Origin: Przewalskia tangutica
Lineage: Eukaryota > Streptophyta > Magnoliopsida > Solanales > Solanaceae
Direction of reading: 5' to 3'
DNA: 64,000 nucleotides
NCBI GenBank assembly: GCA_029844215.1
Contig: CM056718.1
Coordinates: 166,583,396 to 166,647,395, forward strand
The position numbers and the translations under genes are program-made. Positions 46,410 through 56,132 of the stretch are shown here, one piece after another (the first letter of the stretch is position 1; each line of letters opens with the position of its first letter). Under the pieces are notes generated by a model that was given only the letters and a program-made list of their open reading frames with translations, was not told where the DNA came from and did not search any database.

Positions 46410-49145
46410 TGTCACGACCCGACCCCGGGTCCGCGACTGGCGCCCTACCTGGGCACCCTGTTCAGGTATACATCAGAGAATAGCAGCGGAACATATACAG
46501 CATAAACACATGCGAAAACAATAGCATCTCAGGCTAGCCGATAAGGCCGCCTTCCATAATATAAACATACTCAAAAGTACAACTGTACAATCGGTTCTTA
46601 CAGCCCAACCACAAATGTGAATACAGACCTCTAGGAATAATAACTGTGGCGGGACAGGGCCCCGCCATACCCCTGAATGTACATAAATCTACAACACCAG
46701 GGAAAAGACTGTACCAAAAAGAGACAAGCCTCCGGATAAATGGAGCTTCTGACGTCTGATAAGTGATCCTAAGAATGTGGATCCACCACCTGCTTACCCT
46801 TTCCTGCGGCATGAACGCAACCCCCGAGGAAGGGGGTCAGTACACAATATGTACTAAGTATGTAAAGCGAAAATGCGTAATTACAACATAAGTTTAAAAC
46901 AAAGCGGAGACATGTATGATAACAAAATTACGATGCGGTGCCTTACTAACAATGAGAGTAAAATCAAGGGAAATCGTACAACATCACAATAGAGACTCGA
47001 TCAAATCATGGGTAGCGAACCCATAGAAACAGGTGGTATAACGTCTTAGGGTTCTTACCCCTCATTTATACTCTTACCCTGAAGCAGGTGGTATAACGTC
47101 TTGGGGGTTTGCCCCTCATTTATACTCTTACCCTGAAGAAGGTAATAATACAGGTGGTATAACGTCTTGGGGGTTTACCCCTCATTTATACTCTTATCCT
47201 GGAGAAAGTGGTATAGCGTCTTGGGGTGCGCCTCACTTATACTCTTACCCTATCTCAAACCGTCATTACAATAAATAAGCAAGTTAGAATCCCCCTAACT
47301 TCTTATTAGTCTTATTCATCTACACTCTCATTCTTGTTCACTTAAGACACTAACATGTTATAATAAAACCGGGAGTTTAACCCAAAGTACTACGTACTTC
47401 TAACCTTTTCAAAATGACTCATTTTTATATCAAACTTCCAAGATACTATAAACCGTAGTATCAAGTCAAAATTTCTTTTCAAGACAAGTCACAATACCAT
47501 TAAACATAAAGTTAGGTTTCAAAATCAAGTGACTCCTTTTATTGTAAACCTTAGGCAATTGATGCCTTAGAAATCAAATTGCCTTTTCATTAAAGTTAAG
47601 TCATTTATCTTTCCATAAAGCAAATATAACCAACTCCCCATAAAGTCGTTACATTCGCTTTATACCTTAGCCATAAACAATTTCCTATCCAAGGGACTTA
47701 TACGTTTAAAACGGAACAAGTATCACATACTTTGAAACTCTTCAAATCCCTTAACTTTAATAAAACATTAGACATCCTTAATACTTTCAAGAAGTGAGTT
47801 ATTCTACTAACTCACCCGCTTGGCTATTTATAAAACTAGTAAAGGATATCAAGGTCATGTACGTCTACCGTACTATATACGTACAACTAGTCATGCTCAA
47901 AAGATAGAAAAAGTTCTACATACCTCTTCGGGTCAACCACTTGCCAAGTAAAATATCCCTCCCGTAGTATGTCAACCTATAATATTCACAATACGTCTAT
48001 TAACGTCTTACTTCAAACGTAGAATATTACAAGTGTAAGGTCACTAAGTTCTACGGAAAATCGGACAGCACCTCCTTTGTTTCTACTACTTTGCCACCTT
48101 TTTCAAGGCCGAATACAATAACCAACATGCCACATTTAAGGCTCAACATATCATTAGTCAAAAAGGGGATTATACGCCTTACAAGACGTATAAAATTCCG
48201 CCCCACAATTCATATACAACAATCCAATGTTAATGGCCATTTTGACTACATATATAACCACAACAAGTCTTTTTCACCCACAAAGTTGCCTTCACAAGTT
48301 ATATAGCCATAACCAACTTGGACAACCTTAACCCTCCATTTATATAGCATGCTACAACTATAACTATCGATTTCCTTTGTATATCACAATTCAAATGGCT
48401 ATCAAAACCTATTATTCATAACAATCTAAAACATGATTCACGTGGTCAATATCAACTATAACAAGGATTATTGTTAATTCCAAGAGAAGAGGAAATCTTT
48501 TACCTTTTGGATTAGCACACTAAAGCCCTCTTTCTTCAACTCCTTTTCCCGCCAAACTCGTCCTTGTGAGCTTCCCACAAGCTTATCAACACTTTGCCTT
48601 CTTACCGCCGCTCCAACAAAACCCTCTAGGCTAAGCTCCCTTCAAAACCTTGAGAGAAAAGAGAGAGAGAAGCTCTTTAGAGTCCTTAAGGTGAAATGAC
48701 CAAGTCTTTCAAGACTTGGTCCTAAAATAGGGCCCTTTTCTTGGTCAACAAGATGGGAGGGACACTTGTCACCCTCCCATAAGTGTTTTCGAAAATATCC
48801 CTGTTTCACCGATGGAAAAATTCCCGCCTCGCGCGCGATGTAACCTCAGAGAATTTTCAGGATTAATGGCGCGCGACCACGCTAACGGCCATGCAGCGAC
48901 GCCTGATTCTAAAATCTTTCCCCCCCTCGCCTGTCCACTGAACTTCTAACGCCCATACCCCTCCGCTCCGATGTCCTATCGACGAGCGGTTTGTTGCGTT
49001 GGAAACTAGACTCATCCAACTTTATACTAGGCTTGGTAAACACCCCTCAATTCTTAAAACTGGGGTACAACACTCCAAAGTAGACTCAAAATCCGTTCAA
49101 TACATGCATCAACTTATCTTATATTAGAATTTACGGGGTGTAACA
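46410..49145 (-). mobile_element. Chromovirus solo LTR nested in the Ogre-like LTR
   Basis: Plus strand runs tgtcacgacccgacc...acggggtgtaaca, 2736 bp, flanked by exact tctaa (46405-46409 and 49146-49150). Its minus-strand end gggtcgtgaca matches that of the chromovirus LTR at 21188, so it is in minus orientation. No internal chromovirus sequence is present. Confidence 0.9.
47031..47252. repeat. Four ~55-65-bp tandem units in the chromovirus LTR
   Basis: Units start aggtggtataacgtctt at 47031, 47086, 47152 and (as aagtggtatagcgtctt) 47206. Each contains cctcatttatactcttaccc or a variant. Confidence 0.93.
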
Positions 49146-49389
49146 TCTAACCCATTCCCTTTAGGATAATAAAGAACCCTGATCCAGAATCTCATTAATT
49201 TCGCAGATCATTAAATGGAGATTAATTGCAGTATTTTTATTGCAATAAATCAAGTGTCCTAATTCACTTAACTAATTAGGTGGCGACTCCTCAAAATCAG
49301 CATTATTGCTCCATCCAGGGAACCGCGCCAAAGAGCAACGTTGCGGATACCGCTCAGACGCCGATGTCAAAAACGGGCGCGACAATCAT

Positions 49390-49870
49390 CCAATTTAATA
49401 TTCGTAAATTGGTGTTCAAGATAAATGGCCCTAGACAGTTTGTTATCTTGAAAAATATTTTCTAATCTTTCCCACCCCTTTTGAGCCGTAGAATTGGGTT
49501 GTAATATGGTATGAAGAAGATCTTTCGAAATAGTGCATAAATCCATTTAAGGACAATAGCATCTAATCAAGACCATAGTTTTGTATCCACCGTAGTGGAA
49601 TCCGATGGTGACTCGGACGAAAGAATATGATCAATCACGTCATAAGCACGACTGTGAATTTTGAATAGTTCTGCCCATGAGGTATACTGCCATTTCTCCA
49701 TTTCAGAGTTATGGAGATGAAGTTCTTGACGTTATTAACGGCAAGAGCGGGATGAAAGATTTATTTTGCAGCCATAGGTTCCACTTAGAATCAAAGGAAG
49801 AGGGGAAGAAAGTGATGTTTCGATGGAAGTGGATGGAAGTAGTCTCTAAACTTGTTAAAGTCTAGCCAAG
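49390..49870 (-). pseudogene. Copia gag, N-terminal part
   Basis: Minus strand encodes MEKWQYTSWAELFKIHSRA, then, after stops, HTILQPNSTAQKGWERLENI and IYLEHQFTNIK, reaching the solo-LTR insertion point. The sense continues directly at 44291 once the insertion and one target copy are discounted. In-frame stops show gag was not functional. Confidence 0.82.
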
Positions 49871-50056
49871 GGAGGATGAGAATTTCGGCTAGGGTTTTAG
49901 TTGTAAGTTTAGGTTTTTAGGGAGTATTTAGGTTTAGGTTTTTGGTGACTAAACCTAAAGTGATGGTCGAAAATATCACTTGAAGGAAGGAGAATTTTCG
50001 GGTAGGGTAGAAGAGAGGAGAGAATTTTAGGGCAAAGGATCTTTGGCTATTGATAC

Positions 50057-53000
50057 TAGGGCTGTCCAACGGGGCGGGGTGGGACGGGGTCGAATCGTGG
50101 TTGGTGGGGTCGAGTGCAGGCGCTGGGTAGGCGTCGCCCATCCCGATCGGAGTGGGTCGGTGTTGAGGGGGTCATTTTTGTATTTGTCTTTAAATTAAAT
50201 AAATAAATAACACACACACACAATAAGATAGTTTAATAAAAACATTCCAAAGTTGTTTTTGTGCCTCTTATATTATTCGACTAGAAGTATGATTTTTTTT
50301 TATAATACAATTTTAAAATTGCAACTTCGTGATATTGAAAGTTTCAAATAAATAACATAGTAAAATTACAATTAAAAGAATTACATTTTAAGAAACACAT
50401 TTTCTAGTTTCTTTATAATTTCTTGTGGTTCTTCGGTTGGAATTGATATATCATGGTCAAATTAGTCGACGTCGCTTGCACATCCGTCGAATAAGATTTC
50501 GTTGTAGTTGTAGTCTTCTTCTTCGCTGATCTCCGGTTGGCCGCACCTCCTACGCTCCGCACGAATCCAATCTCTAAATAGAACTGTAATCTCTAATGAG
50601 TCTCCTGCCAATGAATGTCTGTGCTCCCCTAATTGAAATCTTCCCGCAGAAAACGCGCTTTCAGACGTTGTTGATGACGCTTGAATGTTCAACACATCTC
50701 GGGCCATCTTTGCTAGTGTTGGCAAATACTTCTCATTCTCCCTCTAGTATTTTAGCAAGTCTTCACGTCCCTCTTCATTTTCAATTGCTTCATACGGTAC
50801 AACACTCTGCAAAACAAAAACATCAAACTCGCTAATTTGGTTATAAACGGTATCACTAAACATTCTCTGTCTGAGGCTTTGAATACTAGCCGCAGAAACA
50901 ACATGTCATTTTTGAGGTTGTGTTGAAGAAGAAGATGGCATGAAAGTCGGTTGGTTGCTAGCACTTTCTTGTTGGTAATGCGTATATACTTTTTTACATT
51001 CATCTTGAATGCTAGACAACACTTCTTCTCTACTTTTTTCAACAGGTGGTGGGTCATTTGGATTTTAGGAGTTGGAGGTGAAAGTGTATCTATGCAATCG
51101 TAAATAGTTACAACAAGATTTTTACAATCGTCTATTTTAATAGACGGATTTATTACAACACTAATAAAAAATATTGGGGGAATAAGAATAAAATATTTTT
51201 TTAGATGCCTTATAAGCTGGTTTTGCCCTATATTCACTAAGTAATATAAATATTAGAGCTATATAAAATAACATTGATGAAATAGTAGGATAATAAATAC
51301 CGGAAAATTCTTTAGTAGCTAGATAAAATTTCTCTAAAAATGTATTAAGTTCTAAAATTGTATCCCAATCGAAATCTATAAGCATATCATTATAATTTCC
51401 ATTACGGGCGTTAAAAAATTGGGTTATAGGTTGTCTATACTCATAAGCAACACGTAGTTGGTTGTATAAAGAATCCATCTAGTGCATACTTCTTCGGGAA
51501 CTTTTCTGTAAGGTAGACCACAATCGTGACAAGTTTTTTTATATTCTTTTAGTCGTTGTATTCTATTATTTTTAAAAATATAGTTTATAACAAATTAAAT
51601 TTTTCCAAGAATTTCTTCAAAAAGTGATATACCATCCTTTACAATTAAGTTATAAATATGACGTGCACATTTTATATGAAAATGATCAGGAAAAGATGGA
51701 GTTAAGACAATTTTTAATAATCTAACAACAGAAATATTAGAAGAAGCGTTATCTAATGTAATAGTCATGACTTTATCAGTTATGCCATAATAATCGCAAA
51801 CAGAAGAAATATTATTCTTGAATAAAAATACTAGTGTGCCTACTATCTATATATCTATATGCTAAAAAACGTTTTTGCATAGACCATTTATAGTCTATCC
51901 AATGACATGTTACAGTTAAATAATCATGATCGTTAGTACTACGACATATATCAGATATGATAGATACTTTTTCACGGTAATGATATAAATAATAACGTAA
52001 ATATTATTGATATTCGTGTGCAAATTTAAAAACATCTCTCCTAACAGTTGATCTAGGAAAACCGTTATAAGCAGGATTGTACATTGATCTTATATAATGA
52101 ATAAAACCAGGAAAATCAGGAAATGAAAAAGGCAAACCCTCCACTGTAACTAATTTTGATAATTCTTCCATATCTTTCATTTTATCGTATTTAGGGCCTA
52201 CAATTGCCCCCGTCATAGGGTCAATTTGATCCTGTACCTGGTGCGGGACATTATGTGAATCTTGTCCCGACTGAGAGGGCATTGTTGACTCACCCGTCAC
52301 TTGAGCCTTATATTCACCCCACCTAGCTTTGTGTTTGGTATTCAAATGCGTAGTTAAACCTCCCGTCCCGCTCTGACCTTTTCCCATTTTAAATTTATAA
52401 ACAATTTTACAAATTTTGCATGTAACAACTTGATTTTGTACGTCTCTATCAAAAAAAGGCCATACATGTGATTTTAATTTTCGTTCTGGTGGGCCTCGTC
52501 TCATACTAGGGGGAATAAGAGGCGTTCCAGTTTGAGGTGCATTAGTTGGCGTGTCATATAAATGTTCTTCTAAATTAAACTCTTGTTGCATTAAGTGCGC
52601 TAATTAAAATAAAGAAACAATAATAATTTAATAAAGAAACGAATGTACCAAACGCCGACGTAACGTCGACGTGTAATCGAGAGATGTTGAAAATTAAAAC
52701 TTTGCTCAACGGATGATCCTCAAGCTAGTTGCCAACTTCACTCCCAATTCCCAAATGAATAAATTAAATTGAATATTTAAAAGACAATGTAAAGAGAATG
52801 AGAGAAAGATTGAGAGATTATTAGAGAGATTGTAATTGTAGGAAGATTTGTGAGAAAGAATAAAGAGAAAATGAAGTATTTATAGTTGAAAAAATTGGGT
52901 TAAAGTGCAAATATAATAACTTAAGGGTTAAAAATAAATATTAGGGGTAGGGGGGTTGGGAGAGGGGGGAGGGGTATTTGGCCGTTGCACAACGACCAAA

Positions 53001-53233
53001 TTGGACAAAATCGTTGTGCAACGACTAGTAGGGGTCAGATGAGGTGGGGAAGGGTCGGGGTCGGGGTGGGGTCGGGGCTGGGGCGGGGTGAGTCGGTGTC
53101 GGGGTTAATTTTTTTTCTCGGCCCCGTACCGGTACCGATACCGAATACCGGTATACCGATACCGGTACAGGGCAGGGGGGTCGGTATGGGGTCGGGGCGG
53201 GGTCGGTATACCCCGCCCCGTTGGACAGCCTTA
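50057..53233 (-). mobile_element. hAT transposon inserted in the copia primer-binding site
   Basis: Inverted ends tagggctgtccaacggggcg and cgccccgttggacagcctta, with GC-rich subterminal repeats (ggggcggggt/ggtcgggg). Flanked by attgatac (50049-50056) and attgatat (53234-53241), an 8-bp duplication with one mismatch. Total 3177 bp with a decayed transposase on the minus strand. The insertion splits the sequence between tgatatca and atagcc next to the copia 5' LTR, the position of the tRNA-Met primer-binding site. Confidence 0.92.
50462..52591 (-). pseudogene. hAT transposase, broken
   Basis: Minus strand: BED-type zinc finger at 52590-52300 (FFDRDVQNQVVTCKICKIVY, then GTGGLTTHLNTKH), central fragments at 51478-51161 and 51237-50752, and a C-terminal dimerisation (hATC) domain at 50725-50540 (ARDVLNIQASSTTSESAFSA). 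Stops and frameshifts break the chain between 52004 and 51478, at about 51200 and near 50740. The protein is not expected to be active, but the intact termini could still be mobilised in trans. Confidence 0.88.
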
Positions 53234-53243
53234 ATTGATATCA

Positions 53244-53410
53244 TGTAGGAAATGATTCCTTTAGTGATCTTATTCCAAAGATACAAATATATACAATATC
53301 TCTAGGCTTGAATCATGGAAGACTAATCTTCCTTACCTAATATAAGAGATACTAATTAATTACAATATATTACAAATCTATTATAATAAATATATACAAT
53401 ATCTCTAAGA
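53244..53410 (-). repeat. 5' LTR of minus-strand copia element
   Basis: 167-bp partner of 40290-40456 with five differences. It ends at the TSD ctttc. The adjacent tgatatca (53236-53243) is the left half of the disrupted primer-binding site. Confidence 0.92.
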
Positions 53411-53590
53411 CTTTCGGCCGCTGTTTCCCACGATTTTGACACAAAAACGTTGGTGCGCATGTCACTAATTATCGTCTTGTTCTTCAGATGGTTACATGCC
53501 TCTTTGAGGCGTATAATGGTGTTGGGACTCTCCTTCTCCAAAGCAATCCTCTCCCACCGTTTTACCAAGCACGTTTCATGTTCACCTTAG
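53411..53590 (-). other. Unidentified open frame cut by the copia insertion
   Basis: Minus strand reads CLVKRWERIALEKESPNTII and onward, KEACNHLKNKTIISDM and SKSWETAAE, up to the insertion point. On the far side of the element the frame continues from 40284 (VAARNLLAQNWSTEH) to a TAA at 40236-40238. There is an in-frame stop just upstream, near 53590. No family is recognised. It may be part of an old transposon or a host exon remnant. Confidence 0.35.
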
Positions 53591-53782
53591 AACAAGCAGG
53601 GTTGGCTAAAAGGACGACCACCATCATGGCGGAACCGCGGTGCCATAGAACTAAATGAAATTGACATGCATGAGTTAGTGTTCATATTTCCATTGAGTGT
53701 GATTGAAATGAAGTAGCGAATATCTGGCTTGAAATTCTAGATTGCTATATATTCATGCTACATATGTTCCAACATATTATCC

Positions 53783-55164
53783 CACTGACGTTCATGTTTT
53801 TCTAAGTAACCTTGTGCAGCTGCTTGATTTGAATCTTTGAGTCTTTTTTATTTTATTTCTCTGTTTTTGTTTTCTGCTTTACTCGAGGGCGATCAAAGTT
53901 TAAGTTTGGGGGTTTGTTAGACGTATTTTGTATACGCGTTTTGAGTCATTTTTAGTTAGTATTTCACTTGTTTTTGTTGTGTTTAGTATAATATTAGGTT
54001 GGTTTTTTTTGAGTCACAGCGGTTCAAAAAGACAAAATGGCGAAAAGAAGCGAAAATGAGCAGAAAAGGAGGGTCCCGAGGCAAAAAAAGATTAAAAATT
54101 GAAAATTTGGCCGAAGGCAAAGTAGCACCGTGGTGCCGGTCAGACAGGACCGCGGTGTCATATTTACTGAGAGGCTGCAGGACTTTCGGCACCGCGGTGC
54201 CATTCTGCAGAACCGCGGTGCCGACGCAGAATTTTCCAAATTCAAAGTAGAATTAGCTAAGGGCAGAAGGGTCCATAAGACACGGAATTTGCAACATACT
54301 AAAGCTCTAGGGATTAGTCTAGTTGGAGGAGTTGGACATTCCATCACACAACACAACGCAGAGCAGATTTGAGGCTACAATTGGAGACTTAATTCTACGT
54401 AATTTTTCTTTCTTTTCTTTGCAATTCAGTTTATGTTGGTATTTGTATTAGTTCTTAGCGTGACTATGATTAGGAGCTAAACACTTTATTAGGGCTTTCC
54501 TTATGAATCGCTTGAAACTCTTATTCATGAACTGATGCAGTAGTTTGATTTCTTCTTCACTAAATTAAGATTTATTTAATAATTGATATGAATGTTTGAT
54601 AATTAATTGATCACTAATTATCATAATCTATATGATTTTGAATCAAGAACCGAGATGCGAGATTTGGATATGCTGTAATTGAATAGACATAGGTTAAAAT
54701 CGCGGACGAAAGTACCCCGATACTTGTGTAGCATTATATGTTACTGTTCTTAATCCTCATATGTGGTAAATCCTATCATAGAAATATAGAAAGGTTCTGC
54801 ACTGGGGTTGAGTGATTATATATCCTACCCGGAATATAAGACAGTCTAGTTAACCTCTATCTTAACGTAGAAGAAGAAGTCATTCTAAGTTGCATTAAGG
54901 ATTGAATAGAGTGGATAGTCGAGGATTTTGAAAGCCCTAATTCATTCATAACTGATTACAACTTAAATAGTTTAGTTAATTCTTGCAATTATTCTAGTAG
55001 TTAAACAAAAACTCAACTCAATTATCGATTGTCAAATAGATAACATAAAATAGATGAACGGTACTTAGAAACCAGTCTCTGTGAACGATAAACTCGATGT
55101 TACAGACTATATTACTTGTAAACGATACGTACACTTGCGTGAGCAATTGAACAACGTCCCAACA
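53783..55164 (+). mobile_element. Gypsy element 3' end with LTR
   Basis: The end of the internal region carries actcgagggcgatcaaagtt and a polypurine-type aagtttgggggt. The LTR then runs from tgttagacgtattttgta (53915) to aacgtcccaaca (55164), 1250 bp. It is homologous to the solo LTR at 17720-19114. No 5' LTR is seen in the window to the left and no target duplication could be matched, so the element is truncated. Confidence 0.8.
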
Positions 55165-56132
55165 AGGGCTATGTAGCTATAAGTTTTGGTTCAAAAGAAA
55201 AATAAAATATGAGTTCTAGTCTTATGTATACATTTTGCATATTTTTATGTGTTCAACAATAAGTATAGATGCAAGTTACATAATTTTATCGCTATACTAG
55301 TACTACTGAAGAACAAGAGACCAAAATCTCAACAAAAAGAAATAGAGTAACTAGTACTATATCTTATGTTTTACTTTTGAACAATTTTTTTCCTAAAAGA
55401 CTTCCGGAACAACTTTTTTCAGGAGTTTAACTACTGTACATTAACAGTACTGTACTACTAACAACAACATACTCAGTGTAATTCCACACCGTACGGTCTG
55501 TGGAGGGTAGAATGTATACCTACCTTACCTTTATCTTAGTAGGTAGAGCGAATATTGTACTACTGTAAAAGATATTTTATATTATTAGGTTACCTAAAGG
55601 ATGATTACGTATAATTGATCATATAAACATGAAATGGTAAGTTGAAAATAAGATAAATTATTTGCTAAAACAGATAAACAAACGTTTGATATTCTCTATA
55701 CTGTTAATGTATATAGCTTAATACTTTCAAAAACCCATGAAATGGGCCGTTGGTTCCTGTCTTATAAGTCTTACAATTTACTAGGACAAAGAGAGTTCAG
55801 AGTTTTGAGGGAACATATGGTTATCATGCGATTTGAGTGCAACCCTTTGACTCTCAGTTCGTTAGGGTCTTTGAATGATTCAGTAATTAATTAACAGACT
55901 GACAAGATAAGTTGAGAAAAAACTTAACTCCAATTACTCGTTTTTTCAACACAATAAACAAAAAGACGTCAAAAAGGAGCAAATCAATTAAGATTCACGG
56001 AGCTATTGTTCACTTCAATCCTTTAATACATAGTAAGATAATCAGTTCTTTTTTTGGTTGATTCGTGCTTTGCATTACTCGAGTTACAATTATCTTTTTG
56101 GTGACCTAATACGGGGGATCGAGTGGATCACC
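55165..56132. other. Upstream region of the reticulon gene
   Basis: AT-rich, with one RTE-tail SINE fragment. It should contain the promoter and leader of the reticulon-like gene starting at 56133, but no specific element could be supported. Confidence 0.5.
55464..55552 (-). mobile_element. RTE-tail SINE fragment
   Basis: Plus strand reads aacaacatactcagtgtaat then ctgtggagggtagaatgtat and taggtagagcgaatattg: the reverse complement of the RTE 3' end seen at 26170-26290. Truncated. Confidence 0.7.

Larger units (their letters stand above)
44297..49384 (+). mobile_element. Tat/Ogre-like gypsy solo LTR
   Basis: Begins tgttgacagtcaattttgat and ends aaacgggcgcgaca, flanked by exact atcat (44292-44296 and 49385-49389). 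Near the right end it carries aattaggtggcgactcc, a motif commonly seen close to the LTR end in Tat/Ogre elements. Without the nested chromovirus LTR it is about 2.35 kb. No gypsy internal region is present, so it is a solo LTR. Low-complexity AT-rich U3 and a CT/CCGGCG-rich leader segment (44830-45020) are visible; frames there are not genes. Confidence 0.85.
40290..53410 (-). mobile_element. Ty1-copia retrotransposon (Ale-like), with three nested insertions
   Basis: Two 167-bp LTRs (40290-40456 and 53244-53410) differ at five positions and are flanked by exact ctttc (40285-40289, 53411-53415). Gag, protease, integrase, reverse transcriptase and RNase H follow in copia order on the minus strand. 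Gag is split by a Tat/Ogre-like solo LTR (44297-49384, itself carrying a chromovirus solo LTR), and the primer-binding site is split by an hAT transposon (50057-53233). Removing the nested insertions and one copy of each target duplication leaves about 4.85 kb, the usual size for this lineage. Assignment to Ale/Retrofit is from reverse transcriptase style. Confidence 0.93.

Noticed and set aside
46534..46812. 92-codon minus frame
   Set aside because: It lies entirely within the chromovirus solo LTR and shows no domain.
47031..47252. Regularly repeated units that might suggest a CRISPR array
   Set aside because: The units are contiguous tandem repeats without unique spacers, inside a plant retrotransposon LTR.
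52985..53286. Gly/Val-rich and Pro-rich frames on both strands
   Set aside because: They are translations of GC-rich subterminal repeats of the hAT transposon.
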